Positions 1-8,489 of a stretch of DNA of 64,000 bases are shown here, in pieces. The DNA comes from Serratia fonticola. GTDB lineage: Bacteria; Pseudomonadota; Gammaproteobacteria; Enterobacterales; Enterobacteriaceae. The position numbers and the translations under genes were made by a program. The notes beneath the pieces are model-generated. The model ran no database searches and was not told the origin of the DNA. It saw only the letters and a list, made by a program, of their open reading frames with translations. The stretch covers positions 744,001 to 808,000 of the forward strand of contig NZ_VFMK01000001.1 of the NCBI RefSeq assembly GCF_006715025.1. Reading direction: 5' to 3'. Each line of letters starts with the position of its first letter. The first letter of the stretch is position 1.

Positions 1-822
1 CGGATCGGAAGTCTGGCAACAGTCATTGATCGCAATACCGCCGCGAGGGGCCGTAGCCAAACCGCATTGATGGGCCAGTTTATCCTGTGGGCGGATGCCG
101 GTTGAGAACACGATAAAGTCGACTTCCAGCTCGCTGCCGTCGGCAAAGTGCATGGTTTTGCGTGCGCTTTTCCCACCGTTGACGATCTCGGTGGTATTTT
201 TACCGGTATGGACTTTGACACCCATGCGTTCGATCTTGCGGCGTAGCTGGTCACCGCCCATCGCGTCGAGCTGTTCTGCCATCAGCATTGGAGCAAATTC
301 GATAACATGGGTTTCAACACCCAGGCTTTTCAGTGCACCGGCGGCTTCCAGGCCGAGCAGGCCACCGCCGACTACCGCGCCGCGTTTGCTGCGGCGGGCG
401 CAGGACTCGATGGCATTGAGATCTTCAATCGTGCGATAAACAAAGCAATCCTGGCTCTCCGATCCTTTGATTGGCGGGATCCACGGATATGAGCCGGTCG
501 CCATGATCAGCTTGTCGTAATACACCGTACGACCACTATTGGAGTGGATCACTTTTTCTGCGCGGTTAATGGTAATGGCACGTTCGCCTACCAGCACGTT
601 CACACCCTGTTTTTCGTAAAAGCCTTCGCGAACCAGCGAAAGCTCTTCAGCGGTATGATGAGAAAAATAAGAAGAGAGATGCACGCGATCGTAGGCGATA
701 CGGGGTTCTTCACAAAAGACGGTGATTTCAAACTGGTCTTTGTCTGCTTTTTCCAGCAGATCTTCGATAAAACGGTGGCCGACCATACCGTTACCGATAA
801 CAGCGAGTTGGACTCTGCGCAT
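1..822 (-). CDS. nirB: NADH-dependent nitrite reductase large subunit, 5' part (cut by window start)
   Basis: NirB is the cytoplasmic flavoprotein/siroheme subunit that reduces nitrite to ammonia with NADH during anaerobic growth. The 274 codons seen here read continuously from an ATG at 822 to the window edge. They start with an FAD-binding Rossmann motif (VIGNGMVGHRF, about residues 8-18), followed by the conserved stretch FCEEPRIAYDRVHLSSYF and, further on, the second dinucleotide motif VVGGGLLGLEAAGAL. The match to enterobacterial NirB is very close along the whole visible length. nirD, nirC and cysG would be expected beyond the window. Just upstream lie FNR and NarL/NarP type sites, which fits nitrate/anaerobic control. 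The siroheme and Fe-S domains are not visible because the gene is cut. Confidence 0.97.
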   Translation of the reverse strand, partial: MRRVQLAVIGNGMVGHRFIEDLLEKADKDQFEITVFCEEPRIAYDRVHLSSYFSHHTAEELSLVREGFYEKQGVNVLVGERAITINRAEKVIHSNSGRTVYYDKLIMATGSYPWIPPIKGSESQDCFVYRTIEDLNAIESCARRSKRGAVVGGGLLGLEAAGALKSLGVETHVIEFAPMLMAEQLDAMGGDQLRRKIERMGVKVHTGKNTTEIVNGGKSARKTMHFADGSELEVDFIVFSTGIRPQDKLAHQCGLATAPRGGIAINDCCQTSDP

Positions 823-880
823 TATTGCCTCAAAATTCTGATTTCCTGGATGTACCTTATTCCTCCCTGACACCAGTTTA

Positions 881-894
881 TTGATACAAATCAA
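881..894 (-). promoter_or_regulatory. FNR site of the nirB promoter
   Basis: TTGATACAAATCAA is a perfect match to the FNR consensus TTGAT-N4-ATCAA. Its centre (887.5) lies about 41.5 bp upstream of a plausible nirB start point near 846, with a -10 like AAGGTA on the minus strand at 853-858. This is class II activation geometry, as known for nirB in E. coli. Confidence 0.85.
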
Positions 895-907
895 GACAGC
901 CCCTATA

Positions 908-923
908 TACCTCTAAGTGGTTA
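908..923 (-). promoter_or_regulatory. Probable NarL/NarP 7-2-7 site
   Basis: TACCTCT-AA-GTGGTTA is an inverted pair of Nar heptamers with a 2-bp gap. Its centre is 28 bp from the FNR site centre, the same offset as the -69.5 and -41.5 sites of the E. coli nir promoter. It supports nitrate/nitrite activation of nirB. The rest of 823-1108 shows no gene. Confidence 0.65.
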
Positions 924-1038
924 TATATATGATTTATATGGATATTTGTTAAGTTGCGGTTTTTGTTCAACTTTAGCTGAATCGAGCCAGTTGATGGGAG
1001 GCGTTCCGGCTGGACAGTCGCCGGGCGGAAGATAATTG

Positions 1039-1056
1039 GCTGGTAACGTTGTCAGC
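1039..1056. promoter_or_regulatory. Palindrome upstream of codA, possible PurR/LacI-type operator
   Basis: GCTGGTAACGTTGTCAGC has matching outer arms (GCTG/CAGC) and a perfect AACGTT core, the shape of a LacI/PurR-family operator. It lies about 50 bp before the codA start. E. coli codBA is repressed by PurR, but the match to the PurR consensus here is only partial. Confidence 0.3.
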
Positions 1057-1108
1057 CTGGTTTTGCCCAGTATGATGAACAAAACGGCTGGCCGAGCAGA
1101 GGTGGAAA

Positions 1109-2392
1109 GTGGCGAACAATACCGTGAAGTTTATCGATAACCTTTGTCTGAGTGGGCATGAAGGGTTATGGCAATTAGCCATTGAGCAGGGCCGTATTGC
1201 GCATATCATTCCGCAACCGGAAGGGCTCGAGTGGCGCAGTGATGCTCTGGATGCGCAGGGTGGGCTGGCATTGCCAGCCTTTGTTGAGCCGCATATCCAT
1301 CTGGACACGACGCAAACGGCTGGGCAACCCGCCTGGAACCAGTCAGGGACACTGTTTGAAGGCATTGAACGTTGGGCAGAACGCAAAGCACTGCTTACGC
1401 ACGAAGACGTAAAGCAGCGGGCCTGGCAGACGCTGAAGTGGCAAATTGCCAATGGGGTACAGTATGTTCGTACCCACGTTGATGTGTCTGATCCTGGCCT
1501 CACAGCGCTGCGCGCCATGTTGGAAGTCAAACAAGAGGTGGCACCCTGGGTTACGATGCAGATCGTCGCCTTCCCGCAGGAAGGGATCTTGTCTTATCCC
1601 AATGGTGAAGCGTTGCTGGAGGAGGCCTTGCGGCTTGGGGCGGATGTCGTTGGTGCTATCCCGCATTTTGAATTCACCCGTGAATACGGCGTGGAGTCGC
1701 TGCACAAGGCTTTTGCTCTGGCGCAGAAGTATAACCGGCTGGTGGACGTGCACTGCGATGAGATCGACGATGAGCAATCCCGCTTTGTCGAAACGGTAGC
1801 CACTCTGGCATTGAAGCTGGATATGGGCGATAGCGTGACCGCCAGCCACACTACCGCGATGCACTCTTACAATGGGGCCTATACCTCGCGGTTGTTCCGT
1901 TTGCTTAAAATGTCCGGTATCAACTTTGTGGCCAATCCGTTAGTGAATATTCACCTGCAAGGGCGTTTTGATACTTACCCTAAACGGCGTGGGATCACGC
2001 GGGTGAAGGAGATGCTGGAAGTGGGGATCAATGTCTGCTTTGGCCACGATGATGTGTTTGATCCCTGGTATCCACTCGGCACTGCCAATATGTTGCAGGT
2101 GCTGCATATGGGGCTCCACGTCTGCCAACTGATGGGCTACGGCCAGATTGATGACGGCTTGAAGCTGATCACTACCCACAGTGCGCGTACCCTGCATCTT
2201 GACGATTATGGTTTGCAGGCGGGCAATAGCGCCAATTTGGTGATCCTGCCAGCAGAAAGCGGTTTTGATGCGCTACGCCGTCAGACGCCGGTACGTTATT
2301 CGATTCGCAATGGCGCGATAATCGCTGAGACTCAGCCTGCGGAAAGCAAAGTGTATCTGGCACAGGAAGAGAGGGTCGATTTCCGGCGTTAA
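1109..2392 (+). CDS. codA: Cytosine deaminase
   Basis: CodA hydrolyses cytosine to uracil and ammonia in the cytoplasm (pyrimidine salvage and nitrogen supply). The 427-residue protein matches E. coli CodA closely in the metal and active-site motifs: EPHIHLD near residue 60, HFEFTREYGVESLH, DVHCDEIDDEQS, TASHTTAMHSYNGAY and CFGHDDVFDPWYP. Translation starts at GTG 1109 behind AGAGGTGG; a GTG start also fits the family N-terminus (V-A/S-N-N). The usual partner codB (cytosine permease) is absent on both sides: nirB is divergent and tsgA convergent. Import must therefore rely on a permease elsewhere, or the enzyme recycles internal cytosine. Confidence 0.95.
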   Translation: MANNTVKFIDNLCLSGHEGLWQLAIEQGRIAHIIPQPEGLEWRSDALDAQGGLALPAFVEPHIHLDTTQTAGQPAWNQSGTLFEGIERWAERKALLTHEDVKQRAWQTLKWQIANGVQYVRTHVDVSDPGLTALRAMLEVKQEVAPWVTMQIVAFPQEGILSYPNGEALLEEALRLGADVVGAIPHFEFTREYGVESLHKAFALAQKYNRLVDVHCDEIDDEQSRFVETVATLALKLDMGDSVTASHTTAMHSYNGAYTSRLFRLLKMSGINFVANPLVNIHLQGRFDTYPKRRGITRVKEMLEVGINVCFGHDDVFDPWYPLGTANMLQVLHMGLHVCQLMGYGQIDDGLKLITTHSARTLHLDDYGLQAGNSANLVILPAESGFDALRRQTPVRYSIRNGAIIAETQPAESKVYLAQEERVDFRR

Positions 2393-2395
2393 GAA

Positions 2396-2421
2396 TAAAA
2401 AAAGGGCTGCTAATGCAGCCC
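2396..2421 (-). terminator. Rho-independent terminator between codA and tsgA
   Basis: GGGCTGC-TAAT-GCAGCCC (2404-2421) is a perfect 7-bp stem. An A-rich run on the codA side gives a U-tract for minus-strand transcripts, so it mainly ends tsgA. It may also slow codA transcripts. Confidence 0.8.
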
Positions 2422-2442
2422 CTACGTTCAATCACCAGGGTC

Positions 2443-3627
2443 TTAGTGCGTTACATGCCCGTGGCTGCGGTGCTTGGTTACAAAACCGAGCAGCAGACAC
2501 ATCACAAACACGGCCAGATACAGGCCGTTGGCAGTGGTCAGTGCCGCATGTGCTCCTCCTTTGGCGACGATTGGGCCAGTGACCACGAAGGTCAGCATGG
2601 TACCGATGGTGCCGCAGGTGAGGATAAAGTTGACCAGTTTTGGTGAGGAGACTTTGGTTTGCAGCGAACCTAACGTGATCAGCGTGGTGTAGATGGCGCT
2701 GGAAACAAAGCCCAGGGCCATAATGTAATAGCTCAGGTGTTCTGGGTTATCGGTGCTGATAAACAGGTACATGGCACCTGTTGCCAGCGCAGCCAGCACG
2801 GTCACGATGCGTTGCAGATCGAAGAAGCGCAGGACGAAGCTGAATACCCACATGCCGATCATGTATGACGTCCAGAAGTCACTGACCACTTTACCGGCTT
2901 GGCCGATATCCATGCCGAAGGATTTAGTGGCGTATTCCGGAACCCATTGGATAAAGCCCAGTTGGCCGAGGATATAGCACAGTGCGGCAATGGCCAGGAA
3001 CAGCACGCCGATGCCCCATTTCTCTTTTACTACCGGTTCGCCGCTTTCTGCCCCTTTGTTGCCCAGAACCGGGAACTCAGAGCACAGGGTCAGCACAAAG
3101 ATAGCCAGATACAGCACGCCGATACAGGCGTAAACCCAATACCAGCCAATGCTGCGTGCCAGCAGCATGGCGGCGACAATCGGGAATACCATCCCTGCCA
3201 TGCTGAAGAAAGAATCCGTGAACAGCAGGCGTGAACCGCGTTGACGGCCCGCGTACATGTGGGTGATCAGGAAAGTCCCGATCGACATGGTAATCCCGCT
3301 AACCACACCGAGCACGAACATGCACAGCGAGAACAGCGTCAGGCTTTTGCCAACCATCAGTCCGGCGACGGCCAGCACCATCAGGATAAAACCAAAGATC
3401 AACTGGCGTTTCAGAGGGATGATTTCCATCAGCCAGGCGTTCAGGAAGATCGAAATCAAAATACCGGCGTTGAGGAAAGTAAAGGTATTGCTCATGCTGG
3501 AAACCGGCAGATTAAAATAATCTGCAATGTTTCCCATCACCATCCCTGTGACGATAACTAATGCACCGGTCAGCGCATAAGAGAAGAAGCTGATCCATGT
3601 TAGCCGGATGCGGTTGCTGTCATTCAT
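2443..3627 (-). CDS. tsgA: MFS transporter TsgA
   Basis: TsgA is an inner-membrane major facilitator protein of 394 residues with about 12 hydrophobic segments; its substrate is not established. The sequence is nearly collinear with E. coli TsgA (start MNDSNRIRLTWISFFSYALT, motif GVVSGITMSIGTFLITHMY, end in a His-rich tail). In E. coli tsgA lies between ppiA and nirB. Here the same relative orientation is kept, but codA has been added on the nirB side and a PTS cluster on the ppiA side. The ATG at 3627 agrees with the family start. Confidence 0.93.
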   Translation of the reverse strand: MNDSNRIRLTWISFFSYALTGALVIVTGMVMGNIADYFNLPVSSMSNTFTFLNAGILISIFLNAWLMEIIPLKRQLIFGFILMVLAVAGLMVGKSLTLFSLCMFVLGVVSGITMSIGTFLITHMYAGRQRGSRLLFTDSFFSMAGMVFPIVAAMLLARSIGWYWVYACIGVLYLAIFVLTLCSEFPVLGNKGAESGEPVVKEKWGIGVLFLAIAALCYILGQLGFIQWVPEYATKSFGMDIGQAGKVVSDFWTSYMIGMWVFSFVLRFFDLQRIVTVLAALATGAMYLFISTDNPEHLSYYIMALGFVSSAIYTTLITLGSLQTKVSSPKLVNFILTCGTIGTMLTFVVTGPIVAKGGAHAALTTANGLYLAVFVMCLLLGFVTKHRSHGHVTH

Positions 3628-3859
3628 GTAATTGGCCTGATTATGTCTGTTGAGGTTTACACCCGTCTGGCTGCAAGTTGTGACGTGAAATCCAGGGGGT
3701 ATAGCACTGGTTTTAGGCCGCTGGCTTTTCCTGGTAAAAAAGAAAAAAGTCCCGATCAGGCCACCAGAGGGCGGATCCTAGCATAGACAACGGGAGTTTT
3801 TGTGATGAGCATCTATTTTCTGATGCAATATATGAAATACGACGAAATATTCCTGTGAT

Positions 3860-4840
3860 CTAATTGCTGATTGTCACGATCGAATCGCGGCGGACAATCA
3901 CCGGCTCAAACTTCATCGGTGGTGTCAGTGGGTCGATCAGCAAACGGGTCGCATATTGCGCCATTTCGGTGATGGGAAAGTGAACGCTGGTTAACGCTGG
4001 ACGTACAAAGGGGGCACGTTCTCCGCTGTCGTAACAAATCAGTGAAATATCCTGCGGCACGCTGAGATGATGCTCATTAATCGCCAGTAAGGCGCCGATG
4101 GCCATTTCTTCGTTACAACAATAGATGGCCGTTGGCAGCACTTCACGACGTAGTAACTGGTCGGCACACTCATAGCCACTTTCCAGATCGTAAACGCCCT
4201 CCAGGCAGGCAAGCGGCTGCAGGTTGGCGGCCTGCATGGCATGGAGGAACCCTTGTAAACGCAACTGGCTGGAGGCCCGTTGAACGGGGCCACTGATGCA
4301 GGCGATACGCCGATGGCCGGCGTTGATGAGGTGCTGGGTAGCGATCTGGCTGGCATAGGTATGATCGAAGATAACGCAGCGGTCTTCCAGACCGGGTACC
4401 AGGCGATCCAACAGGACAAAGGGGCGCGACTCCGTGGCCAACTGACGTAACTGCTCGTCACTGAGGCAGCGAACATGCAGGAGTACGCCGTCACAACGCA
4501 GGCTGAACAGGCGTTGGATTGACATCAGTTCGTTTTCCGCGCTGTTGCGCCCCTGCGTCACCAACAGTTGCTTACCGTGTGACTCAGCTTCGGTTTGTAC
4601 AAAGTCCATCAGTGCGCCAAAGAAGCCGCCGCGGTAAGAGGTGGTGACCAGGCCTAAAGTATTACTCTGGCTGGAGGCCAGGGCCCTGGCGGCTGGATTG
4701 GGGGTATAACCTAACTCAGCCACTGCCTGCTCGACTTTTTCGCGTGTGAGGGCTTTAACGTTGCTGTCTCCATTCACCACGCGTGACACAGTCGCGCGGG
4801 ATACGCCTGCTATCGCTGCGACATCTTCCAGTGTCACCAT
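3860..4840 (-). CDS. LacI/GalR-family repressor, probable regulator of the beta-glucoside PTS operon
   Basis: This 326-residue protein has an N-terminal helix-turn-helix (TLEDVAAIAGVSRATVSRVVNG, residues 3-24), the hinge region NPAARALA and a periplasmic-binding-protein-like effector domain ending in VIVRRDSIV, typical of the AscG/GalR branch. It lies downstream of, and in the same direction as, the PTS/GH4 operon, separated by about 270 bp. It is the obvious candidate to bind the palindrome at 8470-8489 and to respond to a (phospho-)beta-glucoside. No copy of that palindrome is seen before its own start, so it may not regulate itself. Effector and operator assignment are inferences. Confidence 0.85.
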   Translation of the reverse strand: MVTLEDVAAIAGVSRATVSRVVNGDSNVKALTREKVEQAVAELGYTPNPAARALASSQSNTLGLVTTSYRGGFFGALMDFVQTEAESHGKQLLVTQGRNSAENELMSIQRLFSLRCDGVLLHVRCLSDEQLRQLATESRPFVLLDRLVPGLEDRCVIFDHTYASQIATQHLINAGHRRIACISGPVQRASSQLRLQGFLHAMQAANLQPLACLEGVYDLESGYECADQLLRREVLPTAIYCCNEEMAIGALLAINEHHLSVPQDISLICYDSGERAPFVRPALTSVHFPITEMAQYATRLLIDPLTPPMKFEPVIVRRDSIVTISN

Positions 4841-4905
4841 TTTTTCTACTCCTGATTACGAACGTATTCCTGTTGTTTCTCAACTGGCGGGTCGAAAAAC
4901 GAAGG

Positions 4906-4925
4906 GGATCCGACGCAGCGGATCC
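4906..4925 (-). terminator. Possible terminator of the PTS/GH4 operon
   Basis: GGATCCG-ACGCAG-CGGATCC forms a 7-bp GC-rich stem. On the minus strand it is followed, after about 7 bases, by five Ts. The gap makes it a weak candidate. It sits about 190 bp after the GH4 gene and before the regulator gene. Confidence 0.35.
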
Positions 4926-4939
4926 GATACCGATAATAA

Positions 4940-5040
4940 TATACCCAATGAGTTTCACGTTGGCCGCTTTCGCCCATTCATACATCCCTGTACAGCATGG
5001 TTAGATGCCTGGTTCGTTTATCTCTGGGCGCTGACTTAAG
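4940..5040. repeat. Possible decayed dispersed repeat (TATACCCAATG... type)
   Basis: The segment starts TATACCCAATGAGTTTCA and ends near CTTAAG. It resembles the ends of intergenic repeats common in enterobacteria. A similar start occurs at 43710. No coding content is convincing in 4841-5114. Confidence 0.25.
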
Positions 5041-5114
5041 GAATGACAAATGTGTCTGCAACGCCAGGCTCACCAATGGCTGACGCACCGGTTGAAAGCA
5101 ACCATGCGGCCTCT

Positions 5115-6425
5115 TTAAAGATCAAACTGCGGCAAATAGGCTTTATTCACCTCTAGCACGTCTTCCAGCAGCGGTTGGGCAATCTTGGCATTGGCAACCA
5201 ATGGATTGGTGACCAGCGCCAACAGACCGCTGCTGCGATCGCCGTGTACGGCAGCTTCTATTGTCAGACGCTCATAGGCTTTCACCTGCTGGGTCAACGC
5301 ATGCATGGCGTCTGGTAGCTCACCAAAGGCCAATGGATGCGCCCCTTGGGCATCGACAATACAGTTAGTTTCTATCACAGCATCATCTGCCAAACCGCGA
5401 ATAGCCCCACGGTTTGCGGTATTTACGACTAATTGTGTGCCAAGATTGTTGTGAATTGCCAGGATCAGTTCCAGTGCGACTTCTGAATAGAAGGAGCCGC
5501 CACGGAAACTGAGTTGCTCTGGCTTACTGTCGAGATGAGGATCTGCATACAGCTCGAACAATTCTTTCTCTACTTTCATCACCTGTTCGGCACGGGTTCC
5601 GCGTTCGGCCGCCGCGGCCACTTCTTCTTCCAGCATCTCTTTGGTCTGGTAAAAGTAACGGTGGTATGGGCAGGGAATTGCCCCAACTGCGCGCAGGAAT
5701 TCCGGGGGCCAGGGGGCTTCTTTGATATTATTCATGGTCAGAACCGCGCCGTCACACAACATATCGAGCACCTGGCCGGTCACGTCTTTGCCGTTTTGCA
5801 ACACCTGGTGTACCCACACCATGTGGTTTAATCCAGCGAACCGTAGCTGAACTTCTTCATAAGGGGCCTTCAGCATATTGGCGATCATGTGATGCATGCT
5901 GATGGGCACGTTGCACAGGCCGATGATTTTCGCCTTGGTGTAACGAGAGATGGCTTCGGTCACGATGCCAGCCGGGTTGGTAAAGTTGATAATCCAGGCA
6001 TTTGGAGCCAGTTGCTCCACTTTACGCGCGATATTCAGCATCACCGGAATTGTGCGCAGCGCCTTGGCAAAGCCGCCGACGCCGGTGGTTTCCTGGCCGA
6101 TAAGATGGTATTTCAGCCCCAGGCGTTCATCAGCGGCCCTGGCAGGTAGTTGCCCTACGCGGAATTGAGTGAGCACAAAGTTGGCCCCGCGAATAGCCTC
6201 ATCCAGATCGAAATGCACGCTGACTTTCACCTGCTCCAGTCCGTTACGTGCCAGCATACGCTGAGTCAGGGCAGCAATGATTTCCACTTTCGTGCGGCCG
6301 GATTCAACGTCCACCAACGCCAGTTCAGTGACCGGGAGTGCTTCGATACGTAGGATTAACCCTTCCACCAGTTCCGGCGTGTAGCTGCTGCCGCCACCGA
6401 TAATGGTGATTTTCAACGCGCTCAT
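5115..6425 (-). CDS. 6-phospho-beta-glucosidase, glycoside hydrolase family 4 (LicH/ChbF-like)
   Basis: GH4 enzymes are NAD+- and Mn2+-dependent hydrolases that split phosphorylated disaccharides brought in by a PTS, here most likely cellobiose-6-phosphate or an aryl-beta-glucoside phosphate. The 436-residue protein shows the N-terminal NAD motif GGGSSYTPELVEG (residues 10-22), NFTNPAG (148-154) and the metal ligands Cys171 (GLCNVP) and His201 (GLNHM). Overall it looks closer to Bacillus LicH than to ChbF. It is the last gene of the IIB-IIC-IIA-GH4 operon, and its ATG overlaps the IIA stop by 4 bp (ATGA). The exact substrate cannot be read from sequence. Confidence 0.88.
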   Translation of the reverse strand: MSALKITIIGGGSSYTPELVEGLILRIEALPVTELALVDVESGRTKVEIIAALTQRMLARNGLEQVKVSVHFDLDEAIRGANFVLTQFRVGQLPARAADERLGLKYHLIGQETTGVGGFAKALRTIPVMLNIARKVEQLAPNAWIINFTNPAGIVTEAISRYTKAKIIGLCNVPISMHHMIANMLKAPYEEVQLRFAGLNHMVWVHQVLQNGKDVTGQVLDMLCDGAVLTMNNIKEAPWPPEFLRAVGAIPCPYHRYFYQTKEMLEEEVAAAAERGTRAEQVMKVEKELFELYADPHLDSKPEQLSFRGGSFYSEVALELILAIHNNLGTQLVVNTANRGAIRGLADDAVIETNCIVDAQGAHPLAFGELPDAMHALTQQVKAYERLTIEAAVHGDRSSGLLALVTNPLVANAKIAQPLLEDVLEVNKAYLPQFDL

Positions 6426-6772
6426 GAACGGGCCTCCTGTTGCGCCTGACGGCGATAAAGTTCAATCATGTCATCGGCAAGATCCTGGATAACCATCGCG
6501 TTCATCAGGTGATCCTGGGCGTGTACGGTGATCAGGGTGATGGCGAGCTTGCCACAGCCTTCGTCCAGGCCAATCAGTTGGGTTTGAATATGGTGGGCCT
6601 GTTTTACTGCCTGCTTTGATTCGGCCATATGTTCGGCTGCGGCAGTAAAATCACCTGCCCGAGCCTGTTGCAATGCCATCAGCGCGCTGCTGCGAGCGCT
6701 ACCGGCAAACACCAGTAGCTCCATGATGGTGCTTTCAAAATCCTGGCTGACTTCAGCCATCAATTCAGTCAC
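6422..6772 (-). CDS. PTS lactose/cellobiose-family EIIA component
   Basis: This small cytoplasmic phosphocarrier (116 residues) passes phosphate from HPr to the EIIB protein. It has the PTS_IIA lactose/cellobiose fold pattern: an all-helical sequence with the phosphoacceptor His84 in VHAQDHLM. It lies between the EIIC and GH4 genes and overlaps the latter by 4 bp. The start at 6772 gives the family length; a second ATG four codons in is possible. Confidence 0.9.
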   Translation of the reverse strand: MTELMAEVSQDFESTIMELLVFAGSARSSALMALQQARAGDFTAAAEHMAESKQAVKQAHHIQTQLIGLDEGCGKLAITLITVHAQDHLMNAMVIQDLADDMIELYRRQAQQEARS

Positions 6773-6786
6773 GTTGCTATCTCCTG

Positions 6787-8112
6787 TTACTGCACGGCAG
6801 CGGCATTGGCAGCGTCACGTTCTGCCTCGGCTTGCTCGAGTTCCTGCGCCAATAATTGTTTTTCATACACTTTGAAGAAGGGCAGCCAGATCGCCAGGTC
6901 AATTGCCATCAATACCAGCACCAGCGCGGCGGCACGGATGTCCCAGGATGCGGAGATCATCGCTCCCAGCGGTGCCGGCGCGGTCCAGGGGGCCATCGCC
7001 ACCATTTTTTCCACCAGGTCCCAATGCAGGGCAAAGTAAGCCAGAGTGGCGTTGATCATCGGCACCACAATCAGCGGGATAAACAGCGTTGGGTTCATCA
7101 CCACCGGCGAACCGAACAACAACGGTTCGTTGATATTGAAGGCCGCCGGTACCACGCTCAGCTTGCCAATGGTGCGCAAGTGAATAGAGCGGCTACGGAG
7201 ATAAAGGAAGGCCAGCACCAGCGTAGAGCCCGAGCCCCCGATACAGACATAGAACGACCAGAATGGCGCGGTCAGCGTTTGTGTCGTGGCAGCGCCATGC
7301 GCAACCAGGGCGGCGTTAGTGGCCAGGTTAGCCATAAAGATCGGATTCAGCAGACCGGTAACGATGTTGTCACCGTGAATACCGGCAAACCACAGCAGGT
7401 TGGCGATCAATACCGCCAACAGAATGGCGGGTAAGGTGTCACCTACGGAAATCAACGGTTGGAAAACCTGCATGATGGCGGCTGGCAGCAGCAGCTGGAA
7501 TTCACTCTGCATCAGGAGGCTGATAGGGTAGACCGTCAACAAAATGCCGACGACCGGGTAGAGCAGCTCGAATGAGCGCGCAATGGCAGGGGGAACCTGC
7601 TCCGGCATGCGGATAGTGATGTTGTACTTCTTCAGCAGGCGGATCAGTTCGACCGACCAAATGGCGCAGATCAGGGCAGTGAATACCCCCTGGCCACCCA
7701 GAAAATCGAGGGACATCTTATTGTCGACCTGTGGCGCAGAGGCCAGCAGGAATGCCATCAGCGACAGCAGCGCGGCGGTCAGGGCGTCCATTCCGTAGTG
7801 CTTTGCCAGACTGTAGGCGGTACCAATAGAGACAAATACGCTCATCAAACCCATAGTCATAAAGAACGGCATGGTGATGGTGTCCCAGTGCTTTTTGGCG
7901 AACCCTAACCAGGCCTGCCCGAAACTGGACGTTGTGGTAGCATCAAACGGCGGGTTGGCGATGATCAGCATGATACTGCCGACGATCAAAAACGGCATGG
8001 CACTGATAAAGCCATCACGAATGGCGATGATATGGCGCTGGCTGCCAATCCGGCCCGCCAGCGGAGCGATATGGCTTTCTACCACGCGCATCAGGGAAGC
8101 ATATAGGCTCAT
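6787..8112 (-). CDS. PTS lactose/cellobiose-family EIIC permease
   Basis: The membrane component of a cellobiose-type PTS translocates and, with EIIB, phosphorylates the sugar. The protein has about ten hydrophobic segments and family stretches such as FAGIHGDNIVTG and NINEPLLFGSPVVMNP. An upstream TTG at 8136 would extend it by eight codons and overlap the EIIB stop. I chose the ATG at 8112 because it begins MSLYASLMRVVE like relatives and has a GGAG site 7 bases before it. A charged C-terminal tail (about EQAEAERDAANAAA) follows the last helix. Confidence 0.9.
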   Translation of the reverse strand: MSLYASLMRVVESHIAPLAGRIGSQRHIIAIRDGFISAMPFLIVGSIMLIIANPPFDATTTSSFGQAWLGFAKKHWDTITMPFFMTMGLMSVFVSIGTAYSLAKHYGMDALTAALLSLMAFLLASAPQVDNKMSLDFLGGQGVFTALICAIWSVELIRLLKKYNITIRMPEQVPPAIARSFELLYPVVGILLTVYPISLLMQSEFQLLLPAAIMQVFQPLISVGDTLPAILLAVLIANLLWFAGIHGDNIVTGLLNPIFMANLATNAALVAHGAATTQTLTAPFWSFYVCIGGSGSTLVLAFLYLRSRSIHLRTIGKLSVVPAAFNINEPLLFGSPVVMNPTLFIPLIVVPMINATLAYFALHWDLVEKMVAMAPWTAPAPLGAMISASWDIRAAALVLVLMAIDLAIWLPFFKVYEKQLLAQELEQAEAERDAANAAAVQ

Positions 8113-8128
8113 GGTTTTCTCCGCGGCG

Positions 8129-8434
8129 TCAGGCAATCAGGCTGAGGGCTTTGTCTAACACCTTGTCACCGCGCAGGGTGCCGTAATCCATCATATCGAT
8201 GACGGCAACCTGCAGACCATGGGGCTCGGCGAGTTTACTGAATCGGGCCAGTTCATACTTCACCTGTGGCCCCAGCAACACCACGCTGGCGGTTGGCAGC
8301 TCGGCGGCAAAATCGGCTGCCGGCACAGCGACGATCTCTACGGCCAACTCACGCTTTTGCGCTTCGGCTTGCATGCGTTTAACCAACATGCTGGTGGACA
8401 TCCCCGCGGCACAGCACAGCACGATCTTCTTCAT
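8129..8434 (-). CDS. PTS lactose/cellobiose-family EIIB component
   Basis: EIIB is the cytoplasmic 101-residue protein that carries phosphate on Cys8 (the LCCAAGMSTSML loop) and hands it to the incoming sugar. It is the first gene of the operon, preceded by a palindromic operator about 40 bp upstream. Separate EIIA, EIIB and EIIC genes are typical of cellobiose/chitobiose systems. No ChbR/ChbG-like gene is present, which argues for a beta-glucoside rather than a chitobiose role. Confidence 0.9.
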   Translation of the reverse strand: MKKIVLCCAAGMSTSMLVKRMQAEAQKRELAVEIVAVPAADFAAELPTASVVLLGPQVKYELARFSKLAEPHGLQVAVIDMMDYGTLRGDKVLDKALSLIA

Positions 8435-8469
8435 TATTGCTCTCCAGTATTATTATGGTTGTCAGCGCA

Positions 8470-8489
8470 AAATGAGAGCGCTCTCATTT
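8470..8489 (-). promoter_or_regulatory. Perfect palindromic operator of the PTS operon
   Basis: AATGAGAGC-GCTCTCATT plus one A/T on each side is a perfect 20-bp palindrome centred on CG, the signature of LacI-family operators. It lies 36-55 bp before the EIIB start, where it would overlap the promoter. The rest of 8435-8745, between this operon and divergent ppiA, shows no other clear site. Confidence 0.75.

Noticed and set aside
3742..3780. Terminator after the first LacI-type gene
   Set aside because: A T-run is visible on the minus strand, but the stem before it is too weak to call.
4755..4985. Small open frame across the gap between the LacI-type gene and the GH4 gene
   Set aside because: It overlaps the start of the regulator gene, has no ribosome site, and the sequence looks like repeat remnants.
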